Source: BD1-7 clade bacterium
GTDB lineage: Bacteria; Pseudomonadota; Gammaproteobacteria; Pseudomonadales; DT-91
Reading direction: 5' to 3'
Assembly: GCA_902705865.1 (NCBI GenBank)
Contig: CACSIO010000062.1
Span: forward strand, 167,439 to 207,209
DNA length: 39,771 bases
Of the stretch, positions 17,194 through 26,440 are shown piece after piece. The translations under genes were made by a program, and so were the position numbers. The first letter of the stretch is position 1, and each line of letters starts with the position of its first letter. The notes under the pieces were generated by a model. It was not told the DNA's origin and searched no databases. It saw nothing but the letters and a program-made list of their open reading frames with translations.

Positions 17194-18204
17194 TTAGAAA
17201 CGGTAAGACAGGTAGCCCAGTATCTGATCGCGTTTGCCAATGCCTACACTGCCCTCTACGGCAACTTCCATTCCGTCCCAGAAATTCCAGCGTCCACCTA
17301 CGATATAGTTAGTCGGGTCTTCAACTTCTTGCGTGACCCTTACCAATCTTGGCGTAAGTTCAGGTGGAAGGTTCTCGATAGGGAATGCAGTAATATCCAA
17401 CGTTTGGCGAATATCTTCGTAAACGCTACCGACATAGAATGATGCGTTACCAACACCAATATCGCCATTCCAACCTGTACGTATACTCATCACTAACGAG
17501 GTTGCTGGCTCGATCGCAATATCCAAGTCACTTAAGGTGTAATTGAGATCGAATGAAGCAAACCACTCTGAAATACCGCCAGCAAGCGTAAAACCTGCAC
17601 CGGTATTATTCCCTATAAAACGCACATCAAATGGCAGGTCTGAGAATTGAGGTGGACAGGTGCCCTCAATACATACGTTCAACTTACCGACAGACAGGGC
17701 TTCGGTACGGCCAAAGAAGAAATACGTGTTTAAAAAGGGCAGCAACCACATATCGAAACGAACTGTCGTGGTTGAATCATGGACTCTGAGGTTTTCAATC
17801 TCATAGGTTGCAAATGAAGGCGGCAGAGGTTGATCACTACCCTTCAGGAAAACGTCTACACCCAACAAATTAAATGGCTGACGCTGATCGAGATAAACAA
17901 CAGTAACACCAAAAGGCGCCGGCAAAGCATAACCGCGTTCACGCGCTTGTTTACCGAATATTGGCAAAAAGTTAGTCCAACGCTCTTCCAACTCTTTTTG
18001 GCGCGGAGATTCATTAACCAGCTTGGTCGAAACGCCAGTGCCCGAATTAGCTTGGTCAACGCCTTCCTTGCCAATGCGTTTGAGTTCTGCTTCTACCTTT
18101 TTATCATTTTCGTTCGGGTGGACATCTTCACTTTCAACTTGTTTCGCCTGCTGAGCCATCGCTGGGAAAGCCAAGAACAGTAACGCCATCAATAACACAC
18201 GCAT
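17194..18204 (-). CDS. Outer-membrane beta-barrel protein of unknown function
   Basis: A 336-residue exported protein. Signal peptide MMRVLLMALLFLAFPAMAQ is followed by a charged coiled-coil-like segment (EDVHPNENDKKVEAELKRIGKEG). A predominantly beta region from about residue 85 ends in GYLSYRF, the C-terminal Phe expected of a BAM substrate. Strand-like stretches such as FDMWLLPFLNTYFFFGRTEAL and ASFDLNYTLSDLDIAIEP support a barrel. One Cys pair (CIEGTC) may form a disulfide. Two adjacent ATG codons at 18207 and 18204 follow AAGGAG; the second is better spaced. I do not recognise a named family. Confidence 0.78.
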   Translation of the reverse strand: MRVLLMALLFLAFPAMAQQAKQVESEDVHPNENDKKVEAELKRIGKEGVDQANSGTGVSTKLVNESPRQKELEERWTNFLPIFGKQARERGYALPAPFGVTVVYLDQRQPFNLLGVDVFLKGSDQPLPPSFATYEIENLRVHDSTTTVRFDMWLLPFLNTYFFFGRTEALSVGKLNVCIEGTCPPQFSDLPFDVRFIGNNTGAGFTLAGGISEWFASFDLNYTLSDLDIAIEPATSLVMSIRTGWNGDIGVGNASFYVGSVYEDIRQTLDITAFPIENLPPELTPRLVRVTQEVEDPTNYIVGGRWNFWDGMEVAVEGSVGIGKRDQILGYLSYRF

Positions 18205-18280
18205 CATATCGCTCCTTGATGTGACGACCCGCACAATACAGCCTCGGGGGGAGAGTATTTTTTTGCAGTATAGGCGCTGA

Positions 18281-19114
18281 TTAGTGCTTTTGCTCAGAGG
18301 TTGAGGTTTTCTTGCGAAGAATCATTGGAAACGCCGCCAGTCGCCATAATGACTGGTCCGGATGAACATCCAAACCTATAACAGTTTTATCGTTTCGATG
18401 TGTTGAACTGCGTGTTCCTAGCATCACATCCCAAAACGAAAAAAGTATGCAATAGTTCGTATTTGTCTCAGGCAACGTAGCATTGTGATGCACCCAGTGA
18501 ATAGATGGTGTAACAAAGACCTTACCGATCCAATATTCAAGCCTCTCGGGTGTTTTAATATTGGTATGTTGGTATATCAACACAACTGCATTGAGATAGA
18601 GATAGATCAGAACGGTAGTGGTATTCAGCCCCAATAAAGCAATGACACCGACCCGAAACAGAATAGTCTGAGCCGTTTCCAATACATGGAAACGAAATGC
18701 TGAGGTGGTATCAAGAAACTCATCCATATGATGAACGCGATGGTACGACCACATGACAGGAATCTGGTGACTCAAGCGATGAGACACATACACAGAAAAG
18801 TCCAAAGCAAGAACCCCAAACACCATATAGAAAACGTTATCGGCATACGGCGATAATCGAAATGGAGCAAGATACGTAAATACCAACGTTGGAATCGCTT
18901 CAAACAAGGGCATGAAGGGGACGATAAAAATCAAAAAGCAGCCGGCGTTCTTACCCCATCGCTTACGACGCATTTTCGGCGCCTGCAATTGGCTCGGATA
19001 ACGTGCACTTGGAAAGCACTGTTCAAGCACCAAAAATATGCCCGCAACGGCATAGGTGAATAACGTCATACCTGCCACTTGGCCGAGCAAAACCTTGTGA
19101 ATATAGTCCATCAT
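18281..19114 (-). CDS. Sterol desaturase/fatty acid hydroxylase-family membrane protein
   Basis: A 277-residue integral membrane di-iron enzyme candidate. The eight-His-type motifs are present: HRLSH, HRVHH and WVHHN, separated by membrane helices (LYLNAVVLIYQHTNIKTP precedes the last). The family introduces hydroxyl groups or double bonds into lipids. The substrate is unknown, and bacterial members often act on fatty acids, carotenoids or hopanoids. A TTG-initiated extension of four codons exists, but ATG 19114 (or the adjacent ATG 19111) is more plausible. The outer-membrane gene follows 76 bases downstream on the same strand. Confidence 0.9.
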   Translation of the reverse strand: MMDYIHKVLLGQVAGMTLFTYAVAGIFLVLEQCFPSARYPSQLQAPKMRRKRWGKNAGCFLIFIVPFMPLFEAIPTLVFTYLAPFRLSPYADNVFYMVFGVLALDFSVYVSHRLSHQIPVMWSYHRVHHMDEFLDTTSAFRFHVLETAQTILFRVGVIALLGLNTTTVLIYLYLNAVVLIYQHTNIKTPERLEYWIGKVFVTPSIHWVHHNATLPETNTNYCILFSFWDVMLGTRSSTHRNDKTVIGLDVHPDQSLWRLAAFPMILRKKTSTSEQKH

Positions 19115-19294
19115 GTATTCCGCCAACTATCAGTAATCTACCGACCACATACAGTTTCAGACACCGTTATACACTGAACATTCCATCCTCTATAATCCTA
19201 TTCAGCCATTGCATATGATGCACAACTGAAGATATTTACCGGGATTGCTTACCGGCAACCACAGGTCAATTTTTGAGATCATTGAGGACATACC

Positions 19295-19888
19295 ATGAAA
19301 ACTGTTGCCAGTGTTAAAGCTGCCGTGTTCGCCGCCGGAATATTCGCTTCGCAGTCCTTATTTGCGAACTGGCTGCTTGAACAAGATCAATCGTCAGTTA
19401 GTTTTATCTCGATCAAAAACAACACCATAGCAGAGGTAAACCACTTCAAAACGATACAAGGCGTGGTTGATAACAACGGCAACGCGACGATGACCATCGA
19501 TCTTGATAGCGTTGACACTATGATCGGTATTCGCGACGAACGCCTACGTAAGCTGTTATTCGAAACCGTAAAATTCCCGAATGCTACAATAACAACACAG
19601 CTCAATGCTCAACGCCTCAAACAGCTTTCTGCCGGCCAGACGACTCTCGTCGAAGCCAGTTATACACTGACCCTTCACGGGCAAAAAGCAGTAAAAAAAG
19701 CGGTATTACGAGTGACAGGGCTTGAAAACGGACATGTTAGCGTAATAACTCACGAACCCATTCTTATCGCCGTTAGCGACTTCAATTTGGTCAACGGGGT
19801 TGAGGCGCTTAAGCAAGTGGCGAAACTCAGCGCGATTAGCCAAGCAGTGCCTGTTAATCTTGACCTGGTTTTTACACAGCAAAAATAA
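19295..19888 (+). CDS. YceI-family periplasmic lipocalin-like protein
   Basis: A 197-residue exported protein with signal peptide ending at SLFA, mature NWLLEQDQSSVSFISIKNN. The lipocalin-like YceI fold is indicated by the alternating strands HFKTIQGVV, ATMTIDLDSVDTMIGIRDERLRKLLFETVKFPNATI, and TLTLHGQKAVKKAVL. Family members bind isoprenoid or amphiphilic ligands in the periplasm. GAGGACATACC precedes the ATG. It is a single gene with no clear partner. Confidence 0.93.
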   Translation: MKTVASVKAAVFAAGIFASQSLFANWLLEQDQSSVSFISIKNNTIAEVNHFKTIQGVVDNNGNATMTIDLDSVDTMIGIRDERLRKLLFETVKFPNATITTQLNAQRLKQLSAGQTTLVEASYTLTLHGQKAVKKAVLRVTGLENGHVSVITHEPILIAVSDFNLVNGVEALKQVAKLSAISQAVPVNLDLVFTQQK

Positions 19889-20186
19889 AGTACGAGTAAA
19901 CCACAGCAGAAGGTAGGGGCTTACCGCCTCTATTCTTCACAATCGACTTCTATTGCGCCTTCTCCAGGCACAGAGTACAAAGTGCCCAGATCTCGACGAT
20001 GACTCATCGAGCTAGGCACCACACATATTCAACCATATCCAACGCATTCAAAACGCAGCCCTGCGAGATCTTTCATTTAAATAGACAGCTGCCTAGCCGT
20101 GCTGAATTCACAACAAGATTAACCAGACGTCTACCCATAAAGACTCAGGGCTTTGATGATTTAATCGAATGCACCGCTTTTACACG
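19889..20186. other. Intergenic region between convergent YceI and sodB genes
   Basis: I see no RNA gene, repeat or clear terminator. A 63-codon frame at 19999-20190 has no ribosome site or recognisable product. Confidence 0.4.
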
Positions 20187-20768
20187 CTAGGCAAAATTTT
20201 GATTAACGAAATCCCAGTTCACTAGATTCCAAAAGGCATCCATGTAGGCCGGGCGCGCATTACGATAATCGATGTAATAGGCATGCTCCCATACATCAAC
20301 CGTCAACAGTGGCGTCAAATTACTGTCGGTTAACGGCGTAGAGGCATTGCTGGTGCTAACAATTTCGACACCGCCTTCCGCGTTTTTAACGAGCCAAGTC
20401 CAACCTGAGCCAAAATTTCCTACAGCCGCAGTCGTGAAAGCTTCTTTAAATGCGTCGAACGAACCAAACGCCCTATCAATGGCTTCAGAAACAGCACCTG
20501 TAGCGGCACTACCACCGTTAGGCGATAAGCAATTCCAGTAAAACGTATGGTTCCAAATCTGCGCAGCATTGTTAAAAACACCGCCCGATGATGTTTGAAC
20601 AATGTCTTCCAGAGACTTGTTTTCAAACTCAGTCCCTGGGGTCATTCCGTTCAGTTTGTCTACGTAGGTTTTGTGGTGTTTACCGTAGTGATACTCCAGT
20701 GTCTCCGCGGAGATATGAGGTTCCAGCGCGTTCTGTGCATACGGCAGTGAAGGTAATTCAATCGACAT
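20187..20768 (-). CDS. sodB: Superoxide dismutase [Fe]
   Basis: A 193-residue cytoplasmic iron superoxide dismutase of normal length. Metal ligands are visible: His27 in [10 protein letters not shown], His in NHTFYW, and Asp and His in [22 protein letters not shown] and [16 protein letters not shown] agree with the Fe-type SodB subfamily rather than SodA. GGAAAGCAGT precedes the ATG. Fe-SOD detoxifies superoxide and is commonly repressed under iron limitation by sRNAs. Confidence 0.97.
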   Translation of the reverse strand: MSIELPSLPYAQNALEPHISAETLEYHYGKHHKTYVDKLNGMTPGTEFENKSLEDIVQTSSGGVFNNAAQIWNHTFYWNCLSPNGGSAATGAVSEAIDRAFGSFDAFKEAFTTAAVGNFGSGWTWLVKNAEGGVEIVSTSNASTPLTDSNLTPLLTVDVWEHAYYIDYRNARPAYMDAFWNLVNWDFVNQNFA

Positions 20769-21041
20769 ACTGCTTTCCTTTTCTTCTAGTGAATGAGTTT
20801 TCCGAATGTCGCTGCCTGAGGCCGGTTAATGACGTTCAAGCATTGAATGGAGCAACCTAACGGATAACACACGATTAGTTTGGAAGGAAACTTTTGGCAA
20901 CCTGTTTATTGGAGGTAATTGATTCACCATGACAATGGCGCGGATCATTAGCTGCAAACAACAGAATACCCATCCAAGTAACCTACACGTCAAATCAGAC
21001 CGTGTTTTGCGCATTAGGTTGAAAATCCGTACCATCATGCC

Positions 21042-21650
21042 ATGAAAAAAACCTACGCCATACCTGCAGCAATGTTCGAACACCGGTATGAGATAAAAAA
21101 GAGCGCTTTTATTGCCAGAGTACACCACTGTACTTCTAAACCGGCCGCCAAAGAATTGCTAGCGCAGGCCAGACGTGACTACCCAGATGCTCGCCACCAC
21201 TGCTGGGCATATACACTCGGCAACCCATTGCAGCCACATAGCGCCGCGATGAGTGACGACGGCGAACCGTCAGGAACCGCCGGAAAACCGATCCTCAATG
21301 TACTGAATCATAGCGATATCGGTGACGTTATGATCATCGTGATACGCTATTTTGGAGGTATCAAGCTGGGTGCCGGTGGCTTGGTTCGCGCTTATTCTGC
21401 CGCCAGCCAGCAGGCGATTGACTTAACCCACCTGGCTGAACATATCCCCAAGCAAAACTTTACACTTGAGCTCGACTATCAAGACGAGAAAAACGTCAGG
21501 CATCTTTTGGATCAATACAAGGGTGAACTTCTGGATACGCATTATGACAGTCGAGTTACCTTGCAGATTTCGTTCCCGATTGATAGCCAAGACACTCTAA
21601 CATCGATGGTAAATGCCAACTACACCATGAAACTATCGACCAAAAACTGA
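21042..21650 (+). CDS. YigZ/IMPACT-family protein
   Basis: A 202-residue soluble protein with the UPF0029/IMPACT N-terminal domain: IKKSAFIARVHHCTSKPAAKELL, DARHHCWAYTLG, SDDGEPSGTAGKPILNVL and VIRYFGGIKLGAGGLVRAYS. A C-terminal ferredoxin-like domain (DUF1949) follows. The biological role in bacteria is poorly defined, and a link to translation or RNA has been proposed for the family. The ribosome site is weak. It stands alone. Confidence 0.93.
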   Translation: MKKTYAIPAAMFEHRYEIKKSAFIARVHHCTSKPAAKELLAQARRDYPDARHHCWAYTLGNPLQPHSAAMSDDGEPSGTAGKPILNVLNHSDIGDVMIIVIRYFGGIKLGAGGLVRAYSAASQQAIDLTHLAEHIPKQNFTLELDYQDEKNVRHLLDQYKGELLDTHYDSRVTLQISFPIDSQDTLTSMVNANYTMKLSTKN

Positions 21651-22155
21651 CAAAAATCATTGCACACCTCAATGAAAAACTCCCCTGAAGCCCCCGTAAA
21701 ACATAGAGATTTCTCTTTTTTGAATTTTATGTTGCGGTACGCTTTTTATGCAGCCACAGCCAAATAGTTCTGTTATTATCATTGAGTAACTTTTGATCAA
21801 CGCTGAAATTACCGACGGATTCGAATAACAGAAATTGCCCGAGGCAATACGGTTTTGACAGTTACTTGTTCGCGATAGAAGAACGGAGCAGGTTTAGACA
21901 ATTAGACGGTTTTCGATAACCACTGAATGCCTAAACCCTGAACCCCCAATCCGAACACATAACATGGAATGATTGCAGCATTTGTCTGACACATATCAAG
22001 CTGACATTCAGTTGGAAGGCATCAGACATTGCGGGCTTGCAGTATCGCTCAGACGGTTACTACCGCCCTACTCGGTGCAGCAACATCCTTATAAAAGCAA
22101 TATAAACCCAAGGTCATCTGGATGACCTTAAACAGTAAGACCCGAAGAGAATATT
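21651..22155. other. Long leader/intergenic region before the cold-shock gene
   Basis: No gene is found in 505 bases. A TTGACA box at 21855-21860 has no good -10 partner. Near the 3' end a perfect hairpin (22110-22129) lies 26 bases before the cold-shock ATG. A long structured 5' leader is usual for cspA-type genes. Confidence 0.45.
22110..22129 (+). promoter_or_regulatory. Leader hairpin of the cold-shock gene
   Basis: AAGGTCATC, TG, GATGACCTT: 9-bp arms ending 26 bases before the start codon and just upstream of the ribosome site AAGAGAA. It is not followed by a T-run, so a leader structure is likelier than a terminator. Confidence 0.55.
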
Positions 22156-22365
22156 ATGTCAGATCAAATTACCGGCACCGTTAAATGGTTCAATGATGCA
22201 AAGGGCTTTGGATTCATCGAACGTGAAGGCGGCAACGACGTTTTTGTTCATTTCAGTGCTATCAATGGCAATGGCCGTAAAACACTCGTTGAAGGCCAGC
22301 AAGTTACTTTGAAAGTAACCCAAGGGCAAAAAGGCCCACAAGCTGAAGACGTTAATCCCGTCTAA
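22156..22365 (+). CDS. CspA-family cold-shock protein
   Basis: A 69-residue single cold-shock domain, a five-stranded OB-fold that binds single-stranded RNA and DNA. RNP1 (KGFGFI) and RNP2 (VFVHF) are intact in [20 protein letters not shown], and the C-terminus [13 protein letters not shown] is standard. The ribosome site is AAGAGAATATT. The E. coli-type subfamily (CspA, CspC, CspD and so on) cannot be decided, and cold-inducibility is only inferred from the structured leader. Confidence 0.96.
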   Translation: MSDQITGTVKWFNDAKGFGFIEREGGNDVFVHFSAINGNGRKTLVEGQQVTLKVTQGQKGPQAEDVNPV

Positions 22366-22497
22366 ATCTGAGCGTTTCGTTCTGCAGCTACGAGTCGATA
22401 TCACCGACAACCGGCTGACCAAATAGAACAAACTCTCCAGCAAGCATTTTAGTCAATAAGGCGACCGGCAACGTCCGTTGCTCATTCAGCCAGAAGT

Positions 22498-22528
22498 ACC
22501 TGCGAACCGAAAGGGATCGCAGGTTTTT
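22498..22528 (+). terminator. Intrinsic terminator candidate after the cold-shock gene
   Basis: ACCTGCGA and TCGCAGGT form the outer stem and an inner CC-GAAA-GG tetraloop helix extends it, followed by four T. It lies about 130 bases after the stop codon. Confidence 0.7.
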
Positions 22529-22543
22529 GCGTTTTCGATGATT

Positions 22544-22583
22544 TAAAAAACCAGCCCCAACTCTAAAAAACCAGCCCCAACTC
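22544..22583. repeat. Exact 20-bp tandem duplication
   Basis: The unit TAAAAAACCAGCCCCAACTC occurs twice head to tail (22544-22563, 22564-22583) in the region between the cold-shock and ybhP-like genes. It looks like a recent slippage duplication. Confidence 0.95.
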
Positions 22584-22667
22584 AATAACCAGCATAAAAA
22601 GACGCGCATTTGCTGTCGGCCATCCGCAATCGGCCATACCCCATCGACCGTAGATAACAACTAATGG

Positions 22668-23399
22668 CTAATATCTGAATGTTGCTGTTAAAGCACAATG
22701 ATCCGAGAGTTTTTTCCAAGGATTACCTGTCATCACGCTCGCATCGATACACTCAACGTTACGATAGTAGATACGATCCATCGGCAAAATTGGCATCTGA
22801 CTAGGAAATGTGCGTTTGGTGCGCCCAAATACGGACGAGGTGACTTCATCTAGGCTCAGCGCCGGCTTTAGTGCTTTATCCGTTGCCAGGCGCATATCAT
22901 TAAAGTCACCGGCGATAATCAGGGGGGCATCGCTGGGTACATGCTCTTCGATTAAACGAATTAACGCAGTAGTTTGATGTTGTCGTTCACTGGCCAGCAG
23001 CCCCATATGCACACAAGCAAGGTACATATCATTGTCGGTATGGCCCAGTAATACACCGCGCTGAGAAAAGAACCACTGCGAGACATCGTAATTACGCACA
23101 CGTGTAAATGGATACTTACTGAGTATCGCATTGCCATGATGCCCTTGCTGGTATATCGCGTTATGGCCATAAGCTGAATGCGGCCAAACGCTGTCGGCGA
23201 GAAATTCAAACTGATTGGATTCGCGCACAGTATCGGGATGCAAATCTTCTCCGCGAACTTCCTGTAAAAAACACAAATCCGCATTCACCGACCGAATAGC
23301 ATCTCGCATATCATCAAGCAAAAAACGCCGGTTCGAAGCGCTAAAACCTTTGTGGATGTTGTACGAACAAACACGAAAAGTGGCAGGTTTAACAGTCAT
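22668..23399 (-). CDS. ybhP: Endonuclease/exonuclease/phosphatase-family protein (YbhP-like)
   Basis: A 243-residue protein of the DNase I/EEP metal-dependent fold: VCSYNIHKGF, LCFLQEVRGED, HHGNAILSKYP, IIAGDFNDMR and the terminal LSDHCALTA are the expected catalytic segments. ATG 23399 is 11 bases after the stop of the cls gene and is preferred over a seven-codon extension into it. In E. coli the EEP-family ybhP lies beside clsB (ybhO), and the same pairing here supports the assignment. Activity may be towards phosphodiesters or phospholipid head groups and is unproven. Confidence 0.85.
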   Translation of the reverse strand: MTVKPATFRVCSYNIHKGFSASNRRFLLDDMRDAIRSVNADLCFLQEVRGEDLHPDTVRESNQFEFLADSVWPHSAYGHNAIYQQGHHGNAILSKYPFTRVRNYDVSQWFFSQRGVLLGHTDNDMYLACVHMGLLASERQHQTTALIRLIEEHVPSDAPLIIAGDFNDMRLATDKALKPALSLDEVTSSVFGRTKRTFPSQMPILPMDRIYYRNVECIDASVMTGNPWKKLSDHCALTATFRY

Positions 23400-23410
23400 G
23401 GTATCCAGCC

Positions 23411-24559
23411 CTAAAACCAATAACGAAATTGTTTAACACAGCGCATTGCCCATCGCTGGTACCAAGGAAAATTGACCCTACTGAGGATTTCTACTGAGGC
23501 TTCCCGATCTTCTTTCATCATGAGTTCGAGTGCTTCAATCGATTTTTTTTGCGTCAATAGCGTATCAACCTCGAGATCATGAAACCAACTACGATGATTT
23601 AAATTTGTGCTGCCGATGAGACACGCGTCATCGATCATTACCAACTTCGCATGCAGTATCGAAGCCTGATATTCGTATACTTTGACACCACCATCTACCA
23701 GCTGTTTATAGTAACTTCGACTCAATAGCGGGAACACTGGCACATCGGAACGCGCCGGCAGAATAACTCTGACATCTACGCCCTGTGAAGCAGCATACAA
23801 GAGCGCTCGCACGATACTTTGTGGTGGAGCAAAGTATGCGCTGGTAATCCAAATCCGTTGTTTGGCGTGGCGTAAACAGCGAATAATATACCGACGTTTG
23901 AACACACGCTGCTGCTGGGTAAAATCCGTCCATAAACGCCGAACTCCCAACCGCGTCTTATTTTGATCCGCTTTAAACCAATGCTGATACATACGTTGCG
24001 CCGTTTCACTGGCTGCGGCATCTTGAATATGCACCGCGCAATCTCGCCAACCTTCTCCACCTTTATCTTTAGGAAGGTGGCTTGCACTGAGATTAATACT
24101 GCCGGTCCACAAGTGACGCCCATCAACCACACAAAGTTTGTGGTGATTGCGCTTGTTCACCTGTAACGAGAAATACACCAGTTTTTGCAAGAAATTACCC
24201 TGAGCAAAAGACCAGCGAAAGGCCTTCCAAGTAAAGGGCAATGGGTGATAAACGCGAATATCAACGCCTGCTGTGCTCAAACGCTGGGCGATTTCAGCCG
24301 CGCCCTCATAGGAACCTACACCGTCAATGACCATGCGTACTCTAACACCACGAGTCACAGCCGCAGACAATGCCTCAATAAAACGCTCGCCGATACTGTC
24401 GAGCTCCATCATGTAGAAATCCAGATCTACCCGTGCACGTGCCTGCCGAATTGCATCCAGCATACCGTCAAAGTAACGTTCCGCATCGGTAATCACCTCT
24501 TCATGCTGCCACGGATTTTGAAGATCTGCGAACGACGAAACCTGCATAAAAACAGCCAT
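23411..24559 (-). CDS. clsB: Cardiolipin synthase/phospholipase D-family protein (ClsB-like)
   Basis: A 382-residue protein with two HKD motifs: HHKLCVVDG...GSINLSASH in the first half and HAKLVMIDD...GSTNLNHRS in the second. These define bacterial cardiolipin synthases, which join two phosphatidylglycerols or related lipids at the inner membrane. It has no N-terminal membrane helices, like ClsB rather than ClsA. It is upstream of the YbhP-like gene and almost certainly cotranscribed with it. Another PLD-type phosphodiesterase activity cannot be excluded. Confidence 0.88.
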   Translation of the reverse strand: MAVFMQVSSFADLQNPWQHEEVITDAERYFDGMLDAIRQARARVDLDFYMMELDSIGERFIEALSAAVTRGVRVRMVIDGVGSYEGAAEIAQRLSTAGVDIRVYHPLPFTWKAFRWSFAQGNFLQKLVYFSLQVNKRNHHKLCVVDGRHLWTGSINLSASHLPKDKGGEGWRDCAVHIQDAAASETAQRMYQHWFKADQNKTRLGVRRLWTDFTQQQRVFKRRYIIRCLRHAKQRIWITSAYFAPPQSIVRALLYAASQGVDVRVILPARSDVPVFPLLSRSYYKQLVDGGVKVYEYQASILHAKLVMIDDACLIGSTNLNHRSWFHDLEVDTLLTQKKSIEALELMMKEDREASVEILSRVNFPWYQRWAMRCVKQFRYWF

Positions 24560-24802
24560 TTAAGTGAGTATTTACGCCATTTTAGTCGAGCTGCGTGCGC
24601 CCTGCCAAGGTGGCACATTGGCAGTGATATCTATACAATACGCGCACCTTATGTGCCTGGCACCCCAGCACAGCCAGTTTCCAGGCGGATTGTTGAAAAA
24701 TGTTTTCGAGATGATCCGAACAAGACAGATCGTTTTTCAACCATCTGTTACACGATAACTGAACTGCGCAGGACATTACAGGCGGACAATCCGGAGAAGA
24801 CC

Positions 24803-25240
24803 ATGTCTGATAAACCAATAGCACCAGCAATTGATGGCTGGTACACGCTGGATAATGATAAGCCGCACCTGATTGGCACCAGCTGCAAAAGCTGCGGCAG
24901 CTACTACTTCCCTAAACAGTCTCGCTACTGCAAAAACCCGAGCTGCGACAGCACCGAGTTTGAAGAAGTACAGCTGAGCCGCACCGGTAAGGTCTGGTCC
25001 TACACAGACGCACAGTACAAGCCACCAGAGCCATTCATTGCGGCCGATCCTTACGAGCCGTACGCCATTGCAGCTGTTGAGCTGGAAAAAGAAAAAATGA
25101 TCGTACTCGGCCAAGTCGTTACCGGTACTGGCGTTGATGCGCTAAAAGTCGGTGACGAAATGGAGCTAGTACTAGAAACACTGTATGAAGATGACGAAAA
25201 CAACAAAGTCATCTGGAAGTGGAAACCCCTGGCAAAATAA
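24803..25240 (+). CDS. Zn-ribbon/OB-fold (DUF35-type) protein, thiolase partner
   Basis: A 145-residue protein. Two Cys pairs, CKSC and CKNPSC, in a rubredoxin-like zinc ribbon are followed by an OB-fold (TGKVWSYTDAQYKPPEPF, YAIAAVELEKEKMIVLGQVV, GDEMELVLETLYEDDE). DUF35 proteins pair with thiolase-like enzymes and, in steroid side-chain degradation, form a complex with Ltp2-type aldolases. The long upstream frame is discarded: ATG 24803 has GGAG eight bases before it and a normal family length. The thiolase gene starts 18 bases after its stop, so the two are a functional pair. Confidence 0.9.
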   Translation: MSDKPIAPAIDGWYTLDNDKPHLIGTSCKSCGSYYFPKQSRYCKNPSCDSTEFEEVQLSRTGKVWSYTDAQYKPPEPFIAADPYEPYAIAAVELEKEKMIVLGQVVTGTGVDALKVGDEMELVLETLYEDDENNKVIWKWKPLAK

Positions 25241-25258
25241 CCTTAAGAGGATTGCATC

Positions 25259-26440
25259 ATGTCAAATCAAATCGCCGTTATCGGCGTAGGAATGCACCCC
25301 TGGGGCAAATGGGGTAATAACTTTGTTGAGTACGGCGTTAAAGCCGCTCGCGACGCATTAAAAGACGCTGGCATTAGCTGGAAAGACGTCGACTTTATTT
25401 CCGGCGCTGCAACTATGCGCTGCGGATACCCAGGCTACGTAGCCGGTGCAACATTCGCTCAAGCACTGGGCTGGCAGGGTGCTGAAGTTAACACCTCATA
25501 CGCGGCCTGCGCATCTGGCTCTCAAGCACTAGCGGCAGCAAAAGCCAAGATTCTTGCTGGCGAAGCAGAATGTGCACTCGTTATCGGCGCAGACACAACA
25601 CCAAAAGGCTTCTTGGCACCGGCTAAAGGCTACCGCCCGGATGATCCAGATTGGGTACGCTTCTATATTGGTATCACCAACCCAACCTATTTTGCACTTT
25701 ACGCACGTCGTCGTATGGATGTTTACGGTGACACACTGGAAGACTTCGCTGCTGTAAAAGTAAAAAATGCCAAACACGGGGCAACCAACCCTTACTCTCG
25801 CTACAAAAAACTCTTCACCGCTGAAGACGTAGCGAACTCCGCAATGGTTGCTAACCCACTGCGTTTGATGGACGTCTGCGCAACATCTGATGGTGGCGCT
25901 GCTGTTATCGTTTGCTCTGAAGCGTTTGCTAAAAAGATCGGCAAATCTGATGCAGTTCGTGTTGCTGCGGTTTCAACCGTGACACCAACTTACCCGAACG
26001 CCGTTGTTGAAATGCCCGATATCGCCACAGATTCTGCGGCCGCTGCCGAAGCTGTCAGCTTCCGTGCACAGCTACCGATAAAAGCCTATGAAGAAGCCGG
26101 CGTAAGCCCTTCCGATGTCAATCTTGCGGAAGTTTATGACCTATCTACCGCACTTGAGCTGGATTGGTACGAAGATCTGCAACTGTGCGAACGCGGTCAA
26201 GCAGCACAGCTGATTCGCAATGGTGATACCTCGTTGGGTGGCCGTATTCCAGTTAACACATCAGGTGGTTTGGCGTGTTTTGGTGAAGCGGTTCCTGCGC
26301 AAGCATTGGCGCAAATATGTGAACTGACTTGGCAACTGCGTGGCCAGGCGGGTGATCGTCAGGTCGAGAATGCCAAAGTCGGCATCACCGCTAACCAAGG
26401 TCTTTTTGGCCATGGTTCTTCGGTTATTTTGACCAAGTAA
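25259..26440 (+). CDS. Thiolase-superfamily protein (lipid-transfer/SCP2-thiolase type)
   Basis: A 393-residue thiolase-fold protein. The nucleophile segment is YAACASGSQAL with Cys84, and the C-terminal acidic/basic segments are NTSGGLACFGEAVPA and GLFGHGSSVI with His385. The catalytic set therefore looks complete, unlike Ltp2-type aldolases that lack the Cys role. The lipid-transfer-like subgroup is usually annotated as acetyl-CoA acetyltransferase, and its real acyl substrate is unknown. AGAGGATTGCATC precedes the ATG. It is coupled with the OB-fold gene and closed by a strong terminator. A fatty-acid or sterol side-chain thiolysis role is an inference. Confidence 0.88.
   Translation: MSNQIAVIGVGMHPWGKWGNNFVEYGVKAARDALKDAGISWKDVDFISGAATMRCGYPGYVAGATFAQALGWQGAEVNTSYAACASGSQALAAAKAKILAGEAECALVIGADTTPKGFLAPAKGYRPDDPDWVRFYIGITNPTYFALYARRRMDVYGDTLEDFAAVKVKNAKHGATNPYSRYKKLFTAEDVANSAMVANPLRLMDVCATSDGGAAVIVCSEAFAKKIGKSDAVRVAAVSTVTPTYPNAVVEMPDIATDSAAAAEAVSFRAQLPIKAYEEAGVSPSDVNLAEVYDLSTALELDWYEDLQLCERGQAAQLIRNGDTSLGGRIPVNTSGGLACFGEAVPAQALAQICELTWQLRGQAGDRQVENAKVGITANQGLFGHGSSVILTK

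Noticed and set aside
24185..24802. Upstream extension of the OB-fold gene frame
   Set aside because: It runs antisense through the clsB-like gene. ATG 24803 has GGAG before it and gives the usual protein length.
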